Shown here: piece after piece, positions 52,826 to 64,000 of the stretch | Position numbering within the stretch: the first letter of the stretch is position 1 | How the letters are laid out: every line of letters begins with the position of its first letter | Assembly: GCA_963514095.1 (NCBI GenBank) | Contig: OY741285.1 | Coordinates: 3,222,375-3,286,374 of the forward strand | Origin: Eutrigla gurnardus | Lineage: Eukaryota > Chordata > Actinopteri > Perciformes > Triglidae | DNA length: 64,000 nt | Direction: 5' to 3' | Position numbers and translations under genes: made by a program | Notes under the pieces: model-generated | The model's database searches: none | The model's input: only the letters and a program-made list of their open reading frames with translations | Told to the model about the DNA's origin: nothing

Positions 52826-53767
52826 AGGCAACAATATAGCTAGTATAATATACAAGTACAATATAACATGGCAACCTAATTCAGCACCTCCCGTCAATGG
52901 ACAGCGACACATGTACGGTGTGTCCTCCTAACTGGTAAAACAGAATTTTATTAACATAGCAAAACAATGAAACTTATTTTAAAAAAACTGTACACTCGGA
53001 GCAAACAGGAATACAGACGCCAGCGCACCCCCCAATAAGATCATACATTGAATAAGTCATGTCAGATATAAGTGCCGCAGAGATATTTCCTCCAGATGGA
53101 ATTAGATCCAGAGCTGTGTAAGATTCCCAACAGCGGCAGGTCTAATTAATTCCCCAAGATAATTTATCGTGTGTTTGTTCTCTTGAAACTGCAATGCTTG
53201 CAACACTCACCTGATTTAGATGCAACATCTGTTCTGTTAATGCCAGGATCTATTCAGAGTCATTCACTTATAGCGAGCTTCACACCAAAACGTGAGTAGT
53301 TTACATTCTTGGAAGAATGCCGGTGTCACTGCAAATCATTCACCTGAGAGGACGGAGGGGCCGCGGTTAACACGTTGGCGGAGAGTCATGGGAGAGGCAG
53401 GAGTTTCTATTTTAGAGACGCCTGTCCAATACACTTACGATTCACTGTCAGTCGGCCTGTCAGCCCGCTGCTCACTTCTGACGGTCTCACATGGAGGAGC
53501 TGCTGGTAGTATGTGCTCATGTCATTTAGCTGTTTTTATGGTTAAATCTGAATATTCTAGTACTCTGCAGTCGATCTCGGTGTGTTGTGGAGGTCTGGAA
53601 GCTTTTAAAAACATATTTTGAGCATCGTCATGGGAAACCAAATGTCATAAATCAACTTTATGCTCATGAAAAAATTAGCTCATTTTGATAAAAAAATATT
53701 TTATGTATTTTATGTACGTAAAAGGAAAATACATGGTTAATGCGTGGTCGTTTTAATATTAGTAACA

Positions 53768-54441
53768 TCATCCATCCATTCATCCATCCATCCATCCATT
53801 CATCCATCCATCCATCCATCCATCCATCCATCCATCTATCCAACAATCCATCCATCCCTCCATCCATCCATCCATCCATCCATTCATCCATCCATCCATC
53901 CATCCATCCATCCATCTATCCAACAATCCATCCATCCCTCCATCCATCCATCCATCCATCCATCCATCCATCATCCCTCCATCCATCCATCCATCCATCC
54001 ATCCATCCATCCATCCATCATCCATCCATCTATCCAACAATCCATCCATCCCTCCATCCATCCATCCATCCATCCATCATCCCTCCATCCATCCATCCAT
54101 TCATCCATCCATCATCCCTCATTCCGTCCATCCATCCATCCATCCATCCATCCATCCATCCATCCATCCATCCATCCAACAATGCATCCATCATTCCATC
54201 CATCCATCCATCCATCCATCCCTCCATCCATCCATCCATCATCCCTCCATCCATCCATCTATCCAACAATGCATCCATCCATCCATCCATCCATCATCCC
54301 TCCATCCATCCATCCATCCATCCATCATCCCTCCATCCATCCATCCATCCATCCATCCATCCATCTATCCAACAATGCATCCATCCATCATCCCTCCATC
54401 CATCCATCCCTCCATCCATCCATCCATCCATCCATCCATCC
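53768..54441. repeat. (CATC)n tetranucleotide array
   Basis: About 670 bp of CATC/ATCC repeats with regular interruptions (CTATCCAACAATCC recurs several times, and CCCTCC), so segments of the array have themselves been duplicated. All frames translate to low-complexity HPSI or GWMD repeats; none is a gene. Confidence 0.97.
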
Positions 54442-54444
54442 TAG

Positions 54445-55678
54445 CTAGTTTCATTTATACATCCCGGTCTCACACATTTGCTTCAAGGGGCTTTGATAAA
54501 AAAATATTCACCGTATTGAATTCTTCAACTCTCAAGTCGATTACCAAATCATCCGTGGTGATGTGTGGAACCCAATGGCTGCAGCGGCAGCAGTAAAAAA
54601 ACATTTTAAATGTCTTAAAAAATCCGACCTGCCTTGAAAAAAACGAGTAAATCGGGCCCCAGCATGCATTTCACCGGTGTGGTCCATTGAAGGGTTTTGT
54701 TAGCGGTTTTACAGACCGACACAGCTGATGAACAGAGAGCAGAACCTCTATTATACATGACATGAACACTGAAAGGCCCGTATGTGATTTTTAATGAAAG
54801 CTCAGGGTTTGTAGACCCGTTTATTGCTCTGATCTCTGTTGGAAGACACCCACTTCACCCTGCGCTAAGACAACATGGAGCCGACTCATTTCCTGTCTTT
54901 ATTACATGACACTGGAGTGTGTGTGCATGTGTGTGTAATAAAAATGACTGTTGCTTACAAATTACCCCCTGCCGCTCACCCCTCCAACACCCTTCCTCTC
55001 CTTTAGAGTGTCAGTAACCCGTTAAGACTTCTAGTAGAGATGAAAACACCATGATCTGGGAAAATATTGAATAATCAATAGATGGTAATTCTCTCTGATT
55101 ACCCGGGTACGTGTGTGGAGCGACGAAATGGGAGTCGGGCCTTGTAAAAGTCCCCCCACCCTCCCACCTCCAACCCCTTTTTTGCTCTTGTGCTGCTTTC
55201 ACAAGGCAAAAAAAAAAATCCATACCCAGCAAATACAATCTAATTCCTCCCTGCCCTGCCAGTTTAAATAGCCTGCATTGAATTAAGTCGGTAAAAACAG
55301 AAATCGATCGTTCCGTTGGCCATCTCAATGCGGCGGGTCGCACCGCTGGGCCCGTAATCACCGCTGATCCCTGGGAGAAATTAACCCACAGAGAGGGGAC
55401 GCCACTGTGTAGTATATATATATATATGGGTGTGTGTGTGTGTGAGGGAGACACACACTTGTCTGAGAGAACAAGAGATATTGCTCCATTGCTTTGCAAT
55501 ATGTTTTTTATTAGCAGTCACAATAGTCTTTTAGGGGCATTAAATATATTAAAATCTTGATTTATATGAAGTGCACAGTCTTCCCCCTGCTGTAAATATG
55601 AGCCGATCAATGCCACAGTTGGACTCGAGTGAAATTCAGTCAAGTCATCTTCGATTCGCTCGGCTTGTATGCTGATGG

Positions 55679-55725
<47 letters not shown>

Positions 55726-57051
55726 TTCTTTTTGCCTCCTCCACCCTCTCAAACACTCATTAACTCTCTACTCTATCTTTTCTCACCAAACACTGTGTAG
55801 GAACACGGATCAATACAAGTTTGTGATGTGATTCCCCACTTTGAGTGCCTTGCTCTCTGCTGATCCTCCCTCCTCTCCCCCCTCCCCCCCTCCCTCGTTC
55901 TCCCTCCTTTCAGAACCAAAACAAGAGGATGCCGTCTGCTCTGACTCCAAACACAACTCACACGGTTTTATTTTCACTCAAACTAAAAAGACTCAAAAGT
56001 AAGATGACCGGTCGTTATTGTTGTGTTGCAGGACACACGTGTAATAGAGAAATGACTATTAGGCTGAGTGCTTATTGATTATATATAAAGTGGAATGCCA
56101 GTTTGCAGTGATTTGTGATTTTAAACTTTATGAAATGGTCAACGAGACATATTCAATTTAATATGATTACATTATGGGTCCCAATTACCCAGGTGGAATT
56201 AATTAATTCATAACATTCCTTTGGCTCCATAAAAGACAAGACATTTGCAAATTATTCCATTTTTTATGGGCAACATAAGATCAACTGTAAAGTTCGGATT
56301 TTCCTCCGGATCAAACGGATATCTGATTCTGATTTTATCGACAAAACTTTTCCAGTTAAAGTTTGATTTACTGCCTAAAATCTGTTTAAACCGCTTCCTG
56401 TCACATGGTCCTCATAGAGCCACGGTGACATCCAACAAATATTGGTATCACATCTTGTTTTTGAAGATCAATTGTCACGTCAAAAAGATTTACCTGTTAC
56501 CGTTCCATAACTGTACTTAACAGTGGAAAGCAAAAAAAACAACAAAACGGGTTTAATTAAGTGTAATTTATGCTGTTTTACGTAACAAAGCCTAATAATC
56601 TAGCCTTCTTACCATAACAACACCTTATCTTAACCCAAACGAGTAGTTTAATGTTGTTTCTTGTGAACATGAAAGTTTATTTTTTTAAAGATGTGCATGA
56701 AACAACAGGAATCACTTGATTGAGTCCGTAGAGCCTCTTATTTAAAGCGTCCACTGACCAAACTGAAGAATTCCATTCTGCCACACTGATGCAATCACAT
56801 CGTTACATCTCCGGGGAAAAAAAAGACATTTCTTTTTAATTCATATCTGCAACGTTTGCTGGCTTCCGGCTGTAAACTCGAAGCTTATGTCCAGATCTCA
56901 CATGTTGAGCTGAACGCGGTGAATAAGACTCCTGTAAACACCGGAACACACAGAGAGACTGAAGGGCTGATCCATGGGTGGCTGTCATGATAATACATGT
57001 ATAATTATTGATCTCGGCGGTTGATGCTGCAGGGCAGGACATGTTTGAAGG

Positions 57052-57082
<31 letters not shown>

Positions 57083-57090
57083 CCGATTGA
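54445..57090. other. Gene-poor stretch, no exon seen
   Basis: No supported exon. It contains a (CA)21 run at 55681-55722, a (CA)n run at about 57053-57079 and a short (AT)n at about 55414-55427. The part at about 55030-55400 is complex, repeat-free sequence and may include conserved noncoding DNA. Confidence 0.45.
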
Positions 57091-57099
57091 AAGGCAGAT

Positions 57100-57960
57100 G
57101 ACAGTATTCATTATTCATGCCAGGCCTTTGTGATGGTTGTGCATTTATTTGCTCACTTTTATTTGATGTGCATCGGCGCCATATAATTCACATAACACTC
57201 GGCTGGTAATCACTTTCAGCACGTTGTGTGTTTTTTAGATTTCAACAGTTGCACATGGAAGGAATAAAAAAGCAGCACAGTCACAAAGTGCACTCCGCTC
57301 TATGGAAATCAAGTTATGTGTGCTGTATCCTCTTTCTTATTAAAAGCAGCTGACTTTAGGGCAGACTGGGAACCAGTAATGATCTTTTGACGGGGAGTGA
57401 GCGCTCGTTTATTCACACGAACGCCGAGACAATTACCCCGCCGATATGAGAGCGAGGCGGCGAGTGGGCGTCGACTCGAGGAGGAGCTAATGGCGAGGCC
57501 TCAAACGTTAAACTTCGCTAATAGCAGATTCCCCCCCCACAACTCTCTTATTATCAGCGCTGACTTTCATTTACAACTCTTCCCACTTTTTTTTTTTTTT
57601 TAAGAAAATATATATTTATTGCTACGCCGCGGCAGAAAATTGCCCCCGAAATTTGATGAGAACGCACACTCGCACTCAATTTTCCACGCGTCTGTCATCC
57701 AGGAGCTATCAAAGCGACGTCAATTAGGAAGAATGCCACGCGACGGCATCGTTTATAATCGAGAAAAAAATAATCACACACTCCGGGCCCTGGGGGGGAT
57801 CTGCAACACAATTTGGTTGTGCTGCAGATCCTTCATCGCGGGGCCCCCACCTGCCTGTCACTCCCAGTATCCGTTCCCACTCACATCTGGGAGCTATCAG
57901 GGGCTAATTAGCAGATAATCAATGTTTAATTAAAATGGGGTTGTTAATTAAAATGAGTGG
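57100..57960. other. Candidate conserved noncoding region
   Basis: Mostly repeat-free DNA with clustered homeodomain-like cores (CTAATTAGC, GTTTAATTAAAAT, GTTAATTAAAAT), a CpG-rich block at about 57395-57490, and a strong hairpin at 57797-57831. There is no exon structure. Such composition is typical of developmental enhancers in gene deserts, but conservation was not tested. Confidence 0.35.
57797..57831. other. Perfect-looking 15-bp stem hairpin
   Basis: GGATCTGCAACACAA, loop TTTGG, then TTGTGCTGCAGATCC. The arms pair over 15 positions with one A/C mismatch on the plus strand (G-U possible in a minus-strand RNA). Confidence 0.7.
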
Positions 57961-58567
57961 TGGAGGGGTTTGGGACCCTGTGTGTGCTGTTTTTTTTCTC
58001 ACAACCTCAGGCGTTCTTTTACGAACACGGGGCTCGCTCTGGGGAAACACAGTGAGATCTGCTAAAACTGCAACTTTGGGAACTTCACAAAGAGAGTTTA
58101 GCAAAGACATTAAAAAAAATGAAACTCTCGTATCGTGTTGATATGAGGATTTGTGAGGAAGCCGTTGTTTTTAAAGAGGGATTATCACATTCTGTCACCT
58201 TGTTTCATTTGATATCTGATGAGCTCAGAGAGAGTAGAGCAGGAGGTGGGAGGGGGGGCTTCAACTCAGTGTAAGACAATATACTATAAATGACCTCACG
58301 GTGGAGATATTTTCTTCTGGGTGCAGTTAATCCATACTTGTAGGGGATGACGGATGGCCTTTTGACTTGTTTTTAGTGGCTTTGATTGAATACCAGCCTC
58401 GACTGTCTTGTTTCCAGTAGAACAAATGAGTTTCAGTGTGAGTAGCCACCAGCGCCGGGGCTGCTCCTTCAAAATGAGGTATTTTTATCCGCTACCTCTG
58501 CTGGGAGTAAATGGAAGTTTGGCGAGAGACGGAGAGGGAAGAGGTTTCGAAGTGATACACAAATAGA

Positions 58568-58570
<3 letters not shown>

Positions 58571-58612
<42 letters not shown>
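58571..58612. repeat. (GT)21 microsatellite
   Basis: Pure GT run, facing the (CA)n run at 58901-58960. Confidence 0.95.
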
Positions 58613-58618
<6 letters not shown>

Positions 58619-58898
58619 GATGCATCCCGTCCCCCTGGCCGTGCCAAGGAGCTGTATTTTTAAGCCGCGGCTAATTGGAAACAGAGTACAACAGGTCTCT
58701 CATAAGAAAAATATCCCTTTTATTGCAGCCAGTGATTAACAGTGACCTTTAGCTCAGGAGGACAAGTGCTTCAGCGGAGAGGACGGCAGACGGAGAGGCA
58801 GAGGAGACGCAAAACGACAGAGAGAAGCGACAGATCACAGTACTTAAAGTCTATGGCAGGCCTTAAGGCGTTATGCAAATGAAAAGGACGGATTCCAA

Positions 58899-58900
<2 letters not shown>

Positions 58901-58949
<49 letters not shown>

Positions 58950-58960
58950 CACACACACAC
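58901..58960. repeat. (CA)n microsatellite
   Basis: About 30 CA units with one GC interruption. Confidence 0.95.
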
Positions 58961-59369
58961 GGTATAAAGGAATTCACTTTGTCTTATATACAAATATACA
59001 CACTTTTCCCCCGTATGATCATGTTAAACATTTCCATTGACTTCACTGATCACTTCATTCCCAACATCAGTCCAACTTCACACAACTTTTATTGGGCTTT
59101 AACAGCATATTTTTAAAAAACGCATTTGCACACATTTCCAATGCAACAATTTGCAGTTTTTAGTTTGAATCAGATTTTTTTTTTTTCGTGTAGCTGAAAC
59201 AAATTTGTTGTTTTATTAAAAAAGATCGATCGGATTACTCATGCTACGTGTCATGTTAAACTTCTTTGACTTGTTTTTACGGCTTTAAATGGTTCAGCAC
59301 CTTCATACCTCACTGAGTGTAAAAAGTAGGACGAGGCAGCTTCCTGACACAGAAATATACAAATACAAC

Positions 59370-59560
59370 ATCTTAGTCGCTAACTGCATTGGTAGCGACC
59401 TGTCAATCAGCAGGTAAGCCCCGCCCCCTAAAGCATCCCCTGCTTTCTGGTCTGGTGGACTCTAAATGGACCATAATGTACTAAATGAACATCATGCTGG
59501 ATTGAAGAAGACTTGAAACTAGAGATTGAGACCATAAACTCATGTTTACTATGTAACTTG
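59370..59560 (+). repeat. Dispersed repeat 'R', middle part, plus copy
   Basis: ACTGCATTGGTAGCGACCTG, CAGGTAAGCCCCGCCCCCTA, ACCATAATGTACTAAATGAA and CATAAACTCATGTTTACTAT link the 5' and 3' segments seen in other copies. The 3' CTCF-like portion is absent here. Confidence 0.75.
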
Positions 59561-59639
59561 CAGGTTTTCTACACACATTCTTCGTCGTGAACGTCGTGTT
59601 GTCTTCCCGTCGTCGTGTGTGGAGGTAGACTCCGATGTG

Positions 59640-59900
59640 ACACGGCAACACGAGCGCTGATTGTTTGGCTGTATGAAGCGGCGGCTCGGCCCGCCGCCCA
59701 GCGCCGCTCGGCCGAGCCTAGCGTGAAGAGGATGGCGGAGGAAGCAGATTGACTGTGGCAGCTGGGCTAACGTTGAGGGCTAGTCTGCGTGACACTGCAG
59801 GGTCAGAGAGGACACGGAGAAATCATTATTTTGGCTTTTCCTCACCATCATCACATTTCTGCTCGGCTCACAGCTCGCAGGCATGAGGCTTGAAGCCGGA
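59640..59900. promoter_or_regulatory. CpG island, possible transcription start
   Basis: This is the most GC- and CpG-rich block of the right half (CGGCGGCTCGGCCCGCCGCC, GCGCCGCTCGGCCGAGCC), followed by GAGGATGGCGGAGG and GGGCTAACGTTGAGGGC, wording typical of fish 5' UTRs. The ATG there opens a frame of only six codons. It may be a promoter with a noncoding first exon. No downstream exon was recognised. Confidence 0.35.
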
Positions 59901-60493
59901 GGTGGGGGGGGACATGGCTTTCTTGACACTTTTTTCATTGTCTTCTTTCCACCTTTTCACCTCCTGACTTCTGTTTCCAGCAGCTTCCGTCTCAAGCAAG
60001 TACTTAAGTATAATGTTGACATATCTGATTCTCTGTCTGGTTATTCTAAAGCTCCCCGCAGAAAGTCAGAACAGTTTGTATGTATTCACAGTACAGTACA
60101 GATATTTTGTTGGCTGCAGCACTTCATATGATCTGAGGTGTGAATGTTCACAGCCTACGTTTTCTCTTTTTTTTTTTCCCTCAATAATAATCTAAGCAGT
60201 CAGACAAATCTCAACTCCCTTTTTTCTTTGATTTAAATATCAGGCTTTAACAGTGTACAATATATAAAAGCAGCTGCATAGTTTTTAGTACCGGTATCTG
60301 TGAGCCACCTCATTACATAAACATTACAAAAAAACAAAACATCAATCATTCTGGGTGCAACACAAGTGTGCAGTTATCTACCAAAAATAAGGTTTTCCAC
60401 ATAATTCATGGCAATGTATAGATAAATTAAATAAATAGCAGTTCATCCAGTTTAATCTGAATATCCAGGAGTGCAGAGATCTTATAGATCCTA

Positions 60494-61272
60494 TAGGTCT
60501 TGGGGGTCCCTCCACCTGGTCTCTATTAGCCTTTGGGGTCCCTCCACCAGGTCTCCAAAGGCCTTGGGGGTCCCTCCACCAGGTCTATAGGCCTTCGGGG
60601 TCCCTCCACCGGGTCTCTATAGGTCTTGGGGGTCTCTCCACCTGGTCTCTAAAGGCCTTGGGGGTCCCTCCACCAGGTCTATAGGCCTTGGGGGTCCCTC
60701 CACCAGGTCTCTATAGGTCTTGGGGGTCTCTCTACCAGGTCTCTGAAGGCCATGGGGGTCCCTCCACCAGGTCTATAGGTCTTGGGGGTCCCTCCACCAG
60801 GTCTCTAAAGGCCTTTGGGGTCCCTCCACCAGGTCTATAGGTCTTGGGGGTCCCTCTACCAGGTCTCTGAAGGCCATGGGGGTCCCTCCACCAGGTCTAT
60901 AGGTCTTGGGAGTCCCTCCACCAGGTCTCTATAGGTCTTGGGGGTCCCTCCACCAGGTCTATAGGTCTTGGGAGTCCCTCCACCAGGTCTCTATAGGTCT
61001 TGGGGGTCCCTCCACCAGGTCTATAGGTCTTGGGAGTCCCTCCACCAGGTCTCTATAGACCTTGGGGGTCCCTCCACCAGGTCTCTATAGGTCTTGGGGG
61101 TCCCTCCACCAGGTCTCTAAAGGTCTTGGGGGTCCCTCCACCAGGTCTCTATAGGTCTTGGGGGTCCCTCCACCAGGTCTCTATAGGTCTTGGGGGTCCC
61201 TCCACCAGGTCTCTATAGACCTTGGGGGTCCCTCCACCAGGTCTATAGGTCTTGGGGGTCCCTCCACCAGGT
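60494..61272 (+). repeat. Minisatellite, 30-32-bp units with 62-bp dimers
   Basis: About 25 units of CTTGGGGGTCCCTCCACCAG plus GTCTCTATAGGT or GTCTATAGGT. In 60893-61060 a GGGAGTCCC unit and a GGGGGTCCC unit alternate as a 62-bp dimer. No convincing coding role. Confidence 0.93.
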
Positions 61273-61274
61273 CC

Positions 61275-63520
61275 CTTTGGTTTCTGCAGCTTCCAACAGC
61301 AGATATGTGTTTTTGCTGTGTTTTAGGTGGAGTCAGTGTCTCACCTGATGAACTCTCTCTAGCCAGGAGAGTACATCACATCTCATTTAACAAACTGTTT
61401 ATTTTCCCAGAAGTTATTGTTGTTATTATATCCTAACATGCATGGAGCTTAACTGACAGTAATAAACTCTGGCATCAAAAATCTAATTTGGCTTTGAAAG
61501 CCAGACCTGAACTTGAAAAAAAGAAAACATTGGCATTGAAACGGCTGTGTTATAAATAAATAAATAAATAAAAAGTTGTATTGGCACTGAAACAGTTCTG
61601 GCACGGAAACTATTATTTTCAGTGACAGTTCTGGCGTGGAGAGGAGGGGTTTGAGGGGAGGGGGGGGGGGGGAGATGACATGGGATTTACATATAATCTG
61701 TAGACTAAAGAGGAACTCACAATCTGATGACATCCGTTTTTATGGAAGCTCAAATAGGAGGAACGGCTAAGTTGACACTTTAAAATGTGTTTTTTTAATT
61801 CATATATAATCCACATTTATTTGTGGTTCATGAAGAGGGTATTTGCAATAAATCAACAGGTGATTTCTTGAGTTATTTATGCTCCAATCCTCACGTCTCA
61901 AATGAGATAATTACTTCCCCGTTAGGAAAACTCTCCAGTCTGTTTGGTCCTTTACTCCTCATGTTCTCACCTGTGTCTCCTCATTCGTTCATTTGTAACG
62001 TGGTGTAAACATAAAAAAGAGACAATATGCATTATTTTCATTTGTGATTTGCGTTGGTGCTCTTTAATTATGGATTCACTACAGAAACACTCTCTCTGTC
62101 TCCACTATCACATCCAAAAAAAAAGTAAAACGCTGAAGTGACTTCTCCTAACAACTTGTGCAAAGTATGACAAATAATGTGAACTGAAATGTGAACTTAA
62201 TAATAACACCAACGACGGCTCTGTTCTGTTCAAGTGATTCGCCGAGAGCGAGCAAGCTAATTGGAATTCTGCCATCATTAATTTCATTATTTGAACCTGA
62301 GCTTCTCCGACTGTGACGAGGCTAAACGTCTTCCGTGAATTTTAAGAATTATTGAAAAATAAACAAACACACTATTAAGACTCTGATCCCCCTTTTTTGT
62401 ACTTTCATTGCCTTTTTTTGTTTTTTTTACAACCTGAATCATGTGTTGGGATAAAGGATGTTCTAAAAACATCACTGTTGTTTTCATATCTTTACACATG
62501 GATTGGATTGCATATATATAAATATATTTATATATATATATACATTTATTTCTCACACATTCACACCTGTATGTTCTTTTTAATAAGTACATTTTTAATC
62601 TGATGGATGTCGTTATTTTTGCAGCTGCACTGACCTCCTTCCATACAGTTACTTATCTTTGGACACGCGTGTGCTTTGGCAGTTTATAAGCATATACACT
62701 TCTTTAAAAAAAAAAAAAAAAAAACACAAAAGAGGCTGTTCCAAGCTCATCCCAGAAACAAAAAGGAGGAAGAGAGAACGAGGGAAAAAGACGGAGCATG
62801 ACTTAAAGAGATGGAGAAGGAAAGGAATGAAAAGGACAGAATTAAAGGGAGAGAGACTGACATGGAGATGAAGGGGAAGCCACAACACTTCAAACAGCTC
62901 CCAGCTTGTTCCATGTGCAGTAATAATAAATGGGGCTTCATTATTTAGTTGTGTATGTCGGTAGTGCTGCAGCTTCCAGTTGCATAGCAAACCCCCTGCC
63001 TACTTATCACTCCGTTATTCTCCTATTTACTAATCCAGGAGAGAACCTGTTTGAAGAGTGTGTGTGTGTGTGTGTGTGTGTGTCTATTCTGCCAAGGGAG
63101 ATGATTATCTATTTACAGACGCCACCCACAAAATCCCATGACCCTTTATTGTGGGGGCTGGCTGAGCGAGAGGTAAAAAAGAAGGATTTTATTGGATATT
63201 ATTATCGTTCCTCACTCAAGCAGTCATTATCAGCGCCATCTTTGAAGTCCCCTACAGAGAGACCTCGCCCTTGTTGGATCACCTAGCTTGATTTCCCCGT
63301 TACTCCTGGCCAGAGGAGAACCTTGTCTCCTATGATTTTAAATACAAAGTCGTAACTATTTGCTACAAGTTTGAAGGAAGTGCGGAAAACGTGGGCTAAG
63401 ATGCTAGCGGTAGCTTTCACTTGTGGTCATAGCAATGGCAAACAAGTTAGCTAGCATAAAGGCCAGCTGTTAGCATCGTATAAAGTAGTAAATCTGCTAC
63501 TTAAAAAAACGTGCAAAGTT
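61275..63520. other. Intergenic sequence, no gene seen
   Basis: No supported exon. It includes (AT)n at about 62513-62541, poly-A at about 62706-62723 and (GT)n at about 63058-63082. Complex repeat-free segments at about 62215-62335 and 63100-63290 are conserved-element candidates. Confidence 0.45.
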
Positions 63521-63527
63521 GCTGCTT

Positions 63528-63750
63528 TATGAAATCACACATTTGCCAGTTTTGAAAGTTGTACATTTGCGAGTTTAGAAAGTAGTAAATTTGCGAGTTT
63601 AGAAAGTACAAAATTTGCGAGTTTTTGTAGCAAATTTGCAAGTTTAAAAGTAGAACATTCGTGAGATTATAAAGTAGCAAATTTGCAAGTTTTTGTAGCA
63701 AATTTGTGAGTTTTTAAAGTAGCAAATTTGCGATTTTATGAAGTATTTTT
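63528..63750 (+). repeat. Degenerate AT-rich tandem repeat
   Basis: Words like AGTAGCAAATTTGCGAGTTT recur about eight times with period 22-30 and variable spacers (TAGAAAGTA, TTGTAGCA). Confidence 0.8.
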
Positions 63751-64000
63751 TTCTTGGAATATTGCCCACCTCTCTCGGCTCTGTTTTTTCTACAGTGGCC
63801 CTAATACTCCATCCTCGTGCCCCTACCTGCCCCCCCCCCCTCAGAAAGAAAAACGTAGACGTGCCCCTGTCTATGACTGAGTCTTACCATGGAAGTCAGG
63901 TGACTTCCTCTCGGATACCAGGTCCGTGTGCAACCTACAAGTAAATCAGGTTATTCCACCTTAAAAACACAGCAAGAATGAAAGGATTTCTGCTCAAACA

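Noticed and set aside
53740..54448. Two 234-codon frames of HPSI repeats and matching minus-strand GWMD frames
   Set aside because: Translation of a CATC tetranucleotide array; low complexity in every frame.

Overview
The window is vertebrate, almost certainly ray-finned fish, genomic DNA. Genes are split into many small exons with GT-AG introns. The intergenic DNA is full of long (GT)n/(CA)n runs, a tRNA-derived SINE, a decayed L2-type LINE and a dispersed non-autonomous repeat. ube2d1 sits next to tfam, as in the human UBE2D1-TFAM neighbourhood. No bacterial-type operons, CRISPR arrays or phage-like genes were seen.

Gene-bearing half (about 3.7-26.6 kb). Five complete protein-coding genes could be spliced by hand, each with an unbroken reading frame across all junctions: ube2d1 (+, 7 exons, 147 aa, ubiquitin-conjugating E2); tfam (+, 7 exons, 295 aa, mitochondrial HMG-box transcription factor); polr3d (-, 8 exons, 397 aa, RNA polymerase III subunit RPC4), convergent with tfam; and two tandem copies of an enpp7-like alkaline sphingomyelinase (-, 5 exons each, 467 and 461 aa). 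The genes do not form one pathway. ube2d1, tfam and polr3d are housekeeping genes with CpG-rich or motif-rich promoters. The enpp7 pair is a local tandem duplication encoding predicted membrane-anchored ectoenzymes.

Gene-poor half (about 26.6-64 kb). I found no supportable coding exon here. It holds microsatellites, two higher-order minisatellites (43.07-43.56 kb and 60.49-61.27 kb), a 670-bp (CATC)n array, a three-copy 85-bp tandem repeat, a SINE, an L2 relic and many copies of the dispersed repeat. Some intervals without obvious repeats look like conserved-noncoding-element candidates, and two CpG-rich spots could be promoters of unseen genes.

Most interesting points: (i) the enpp7 copies are a mosaic, with exons 2 and 3 nearly identical but exons 1, 4 and 5 diverged, which suggests gene conversion, and both carry the same repeat in intron 4; (ii) the dispersed repeat carries a near-consensus CTCF-like motif in most copies, and a separate full-consensus motif lies upstream of polr3d; (iii) the predicted Tfam ends in a histone-H1-like Lys/Ala tail of about 54 residues. 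All identities come from reading the sequence and from memory of the families. No database search was run.
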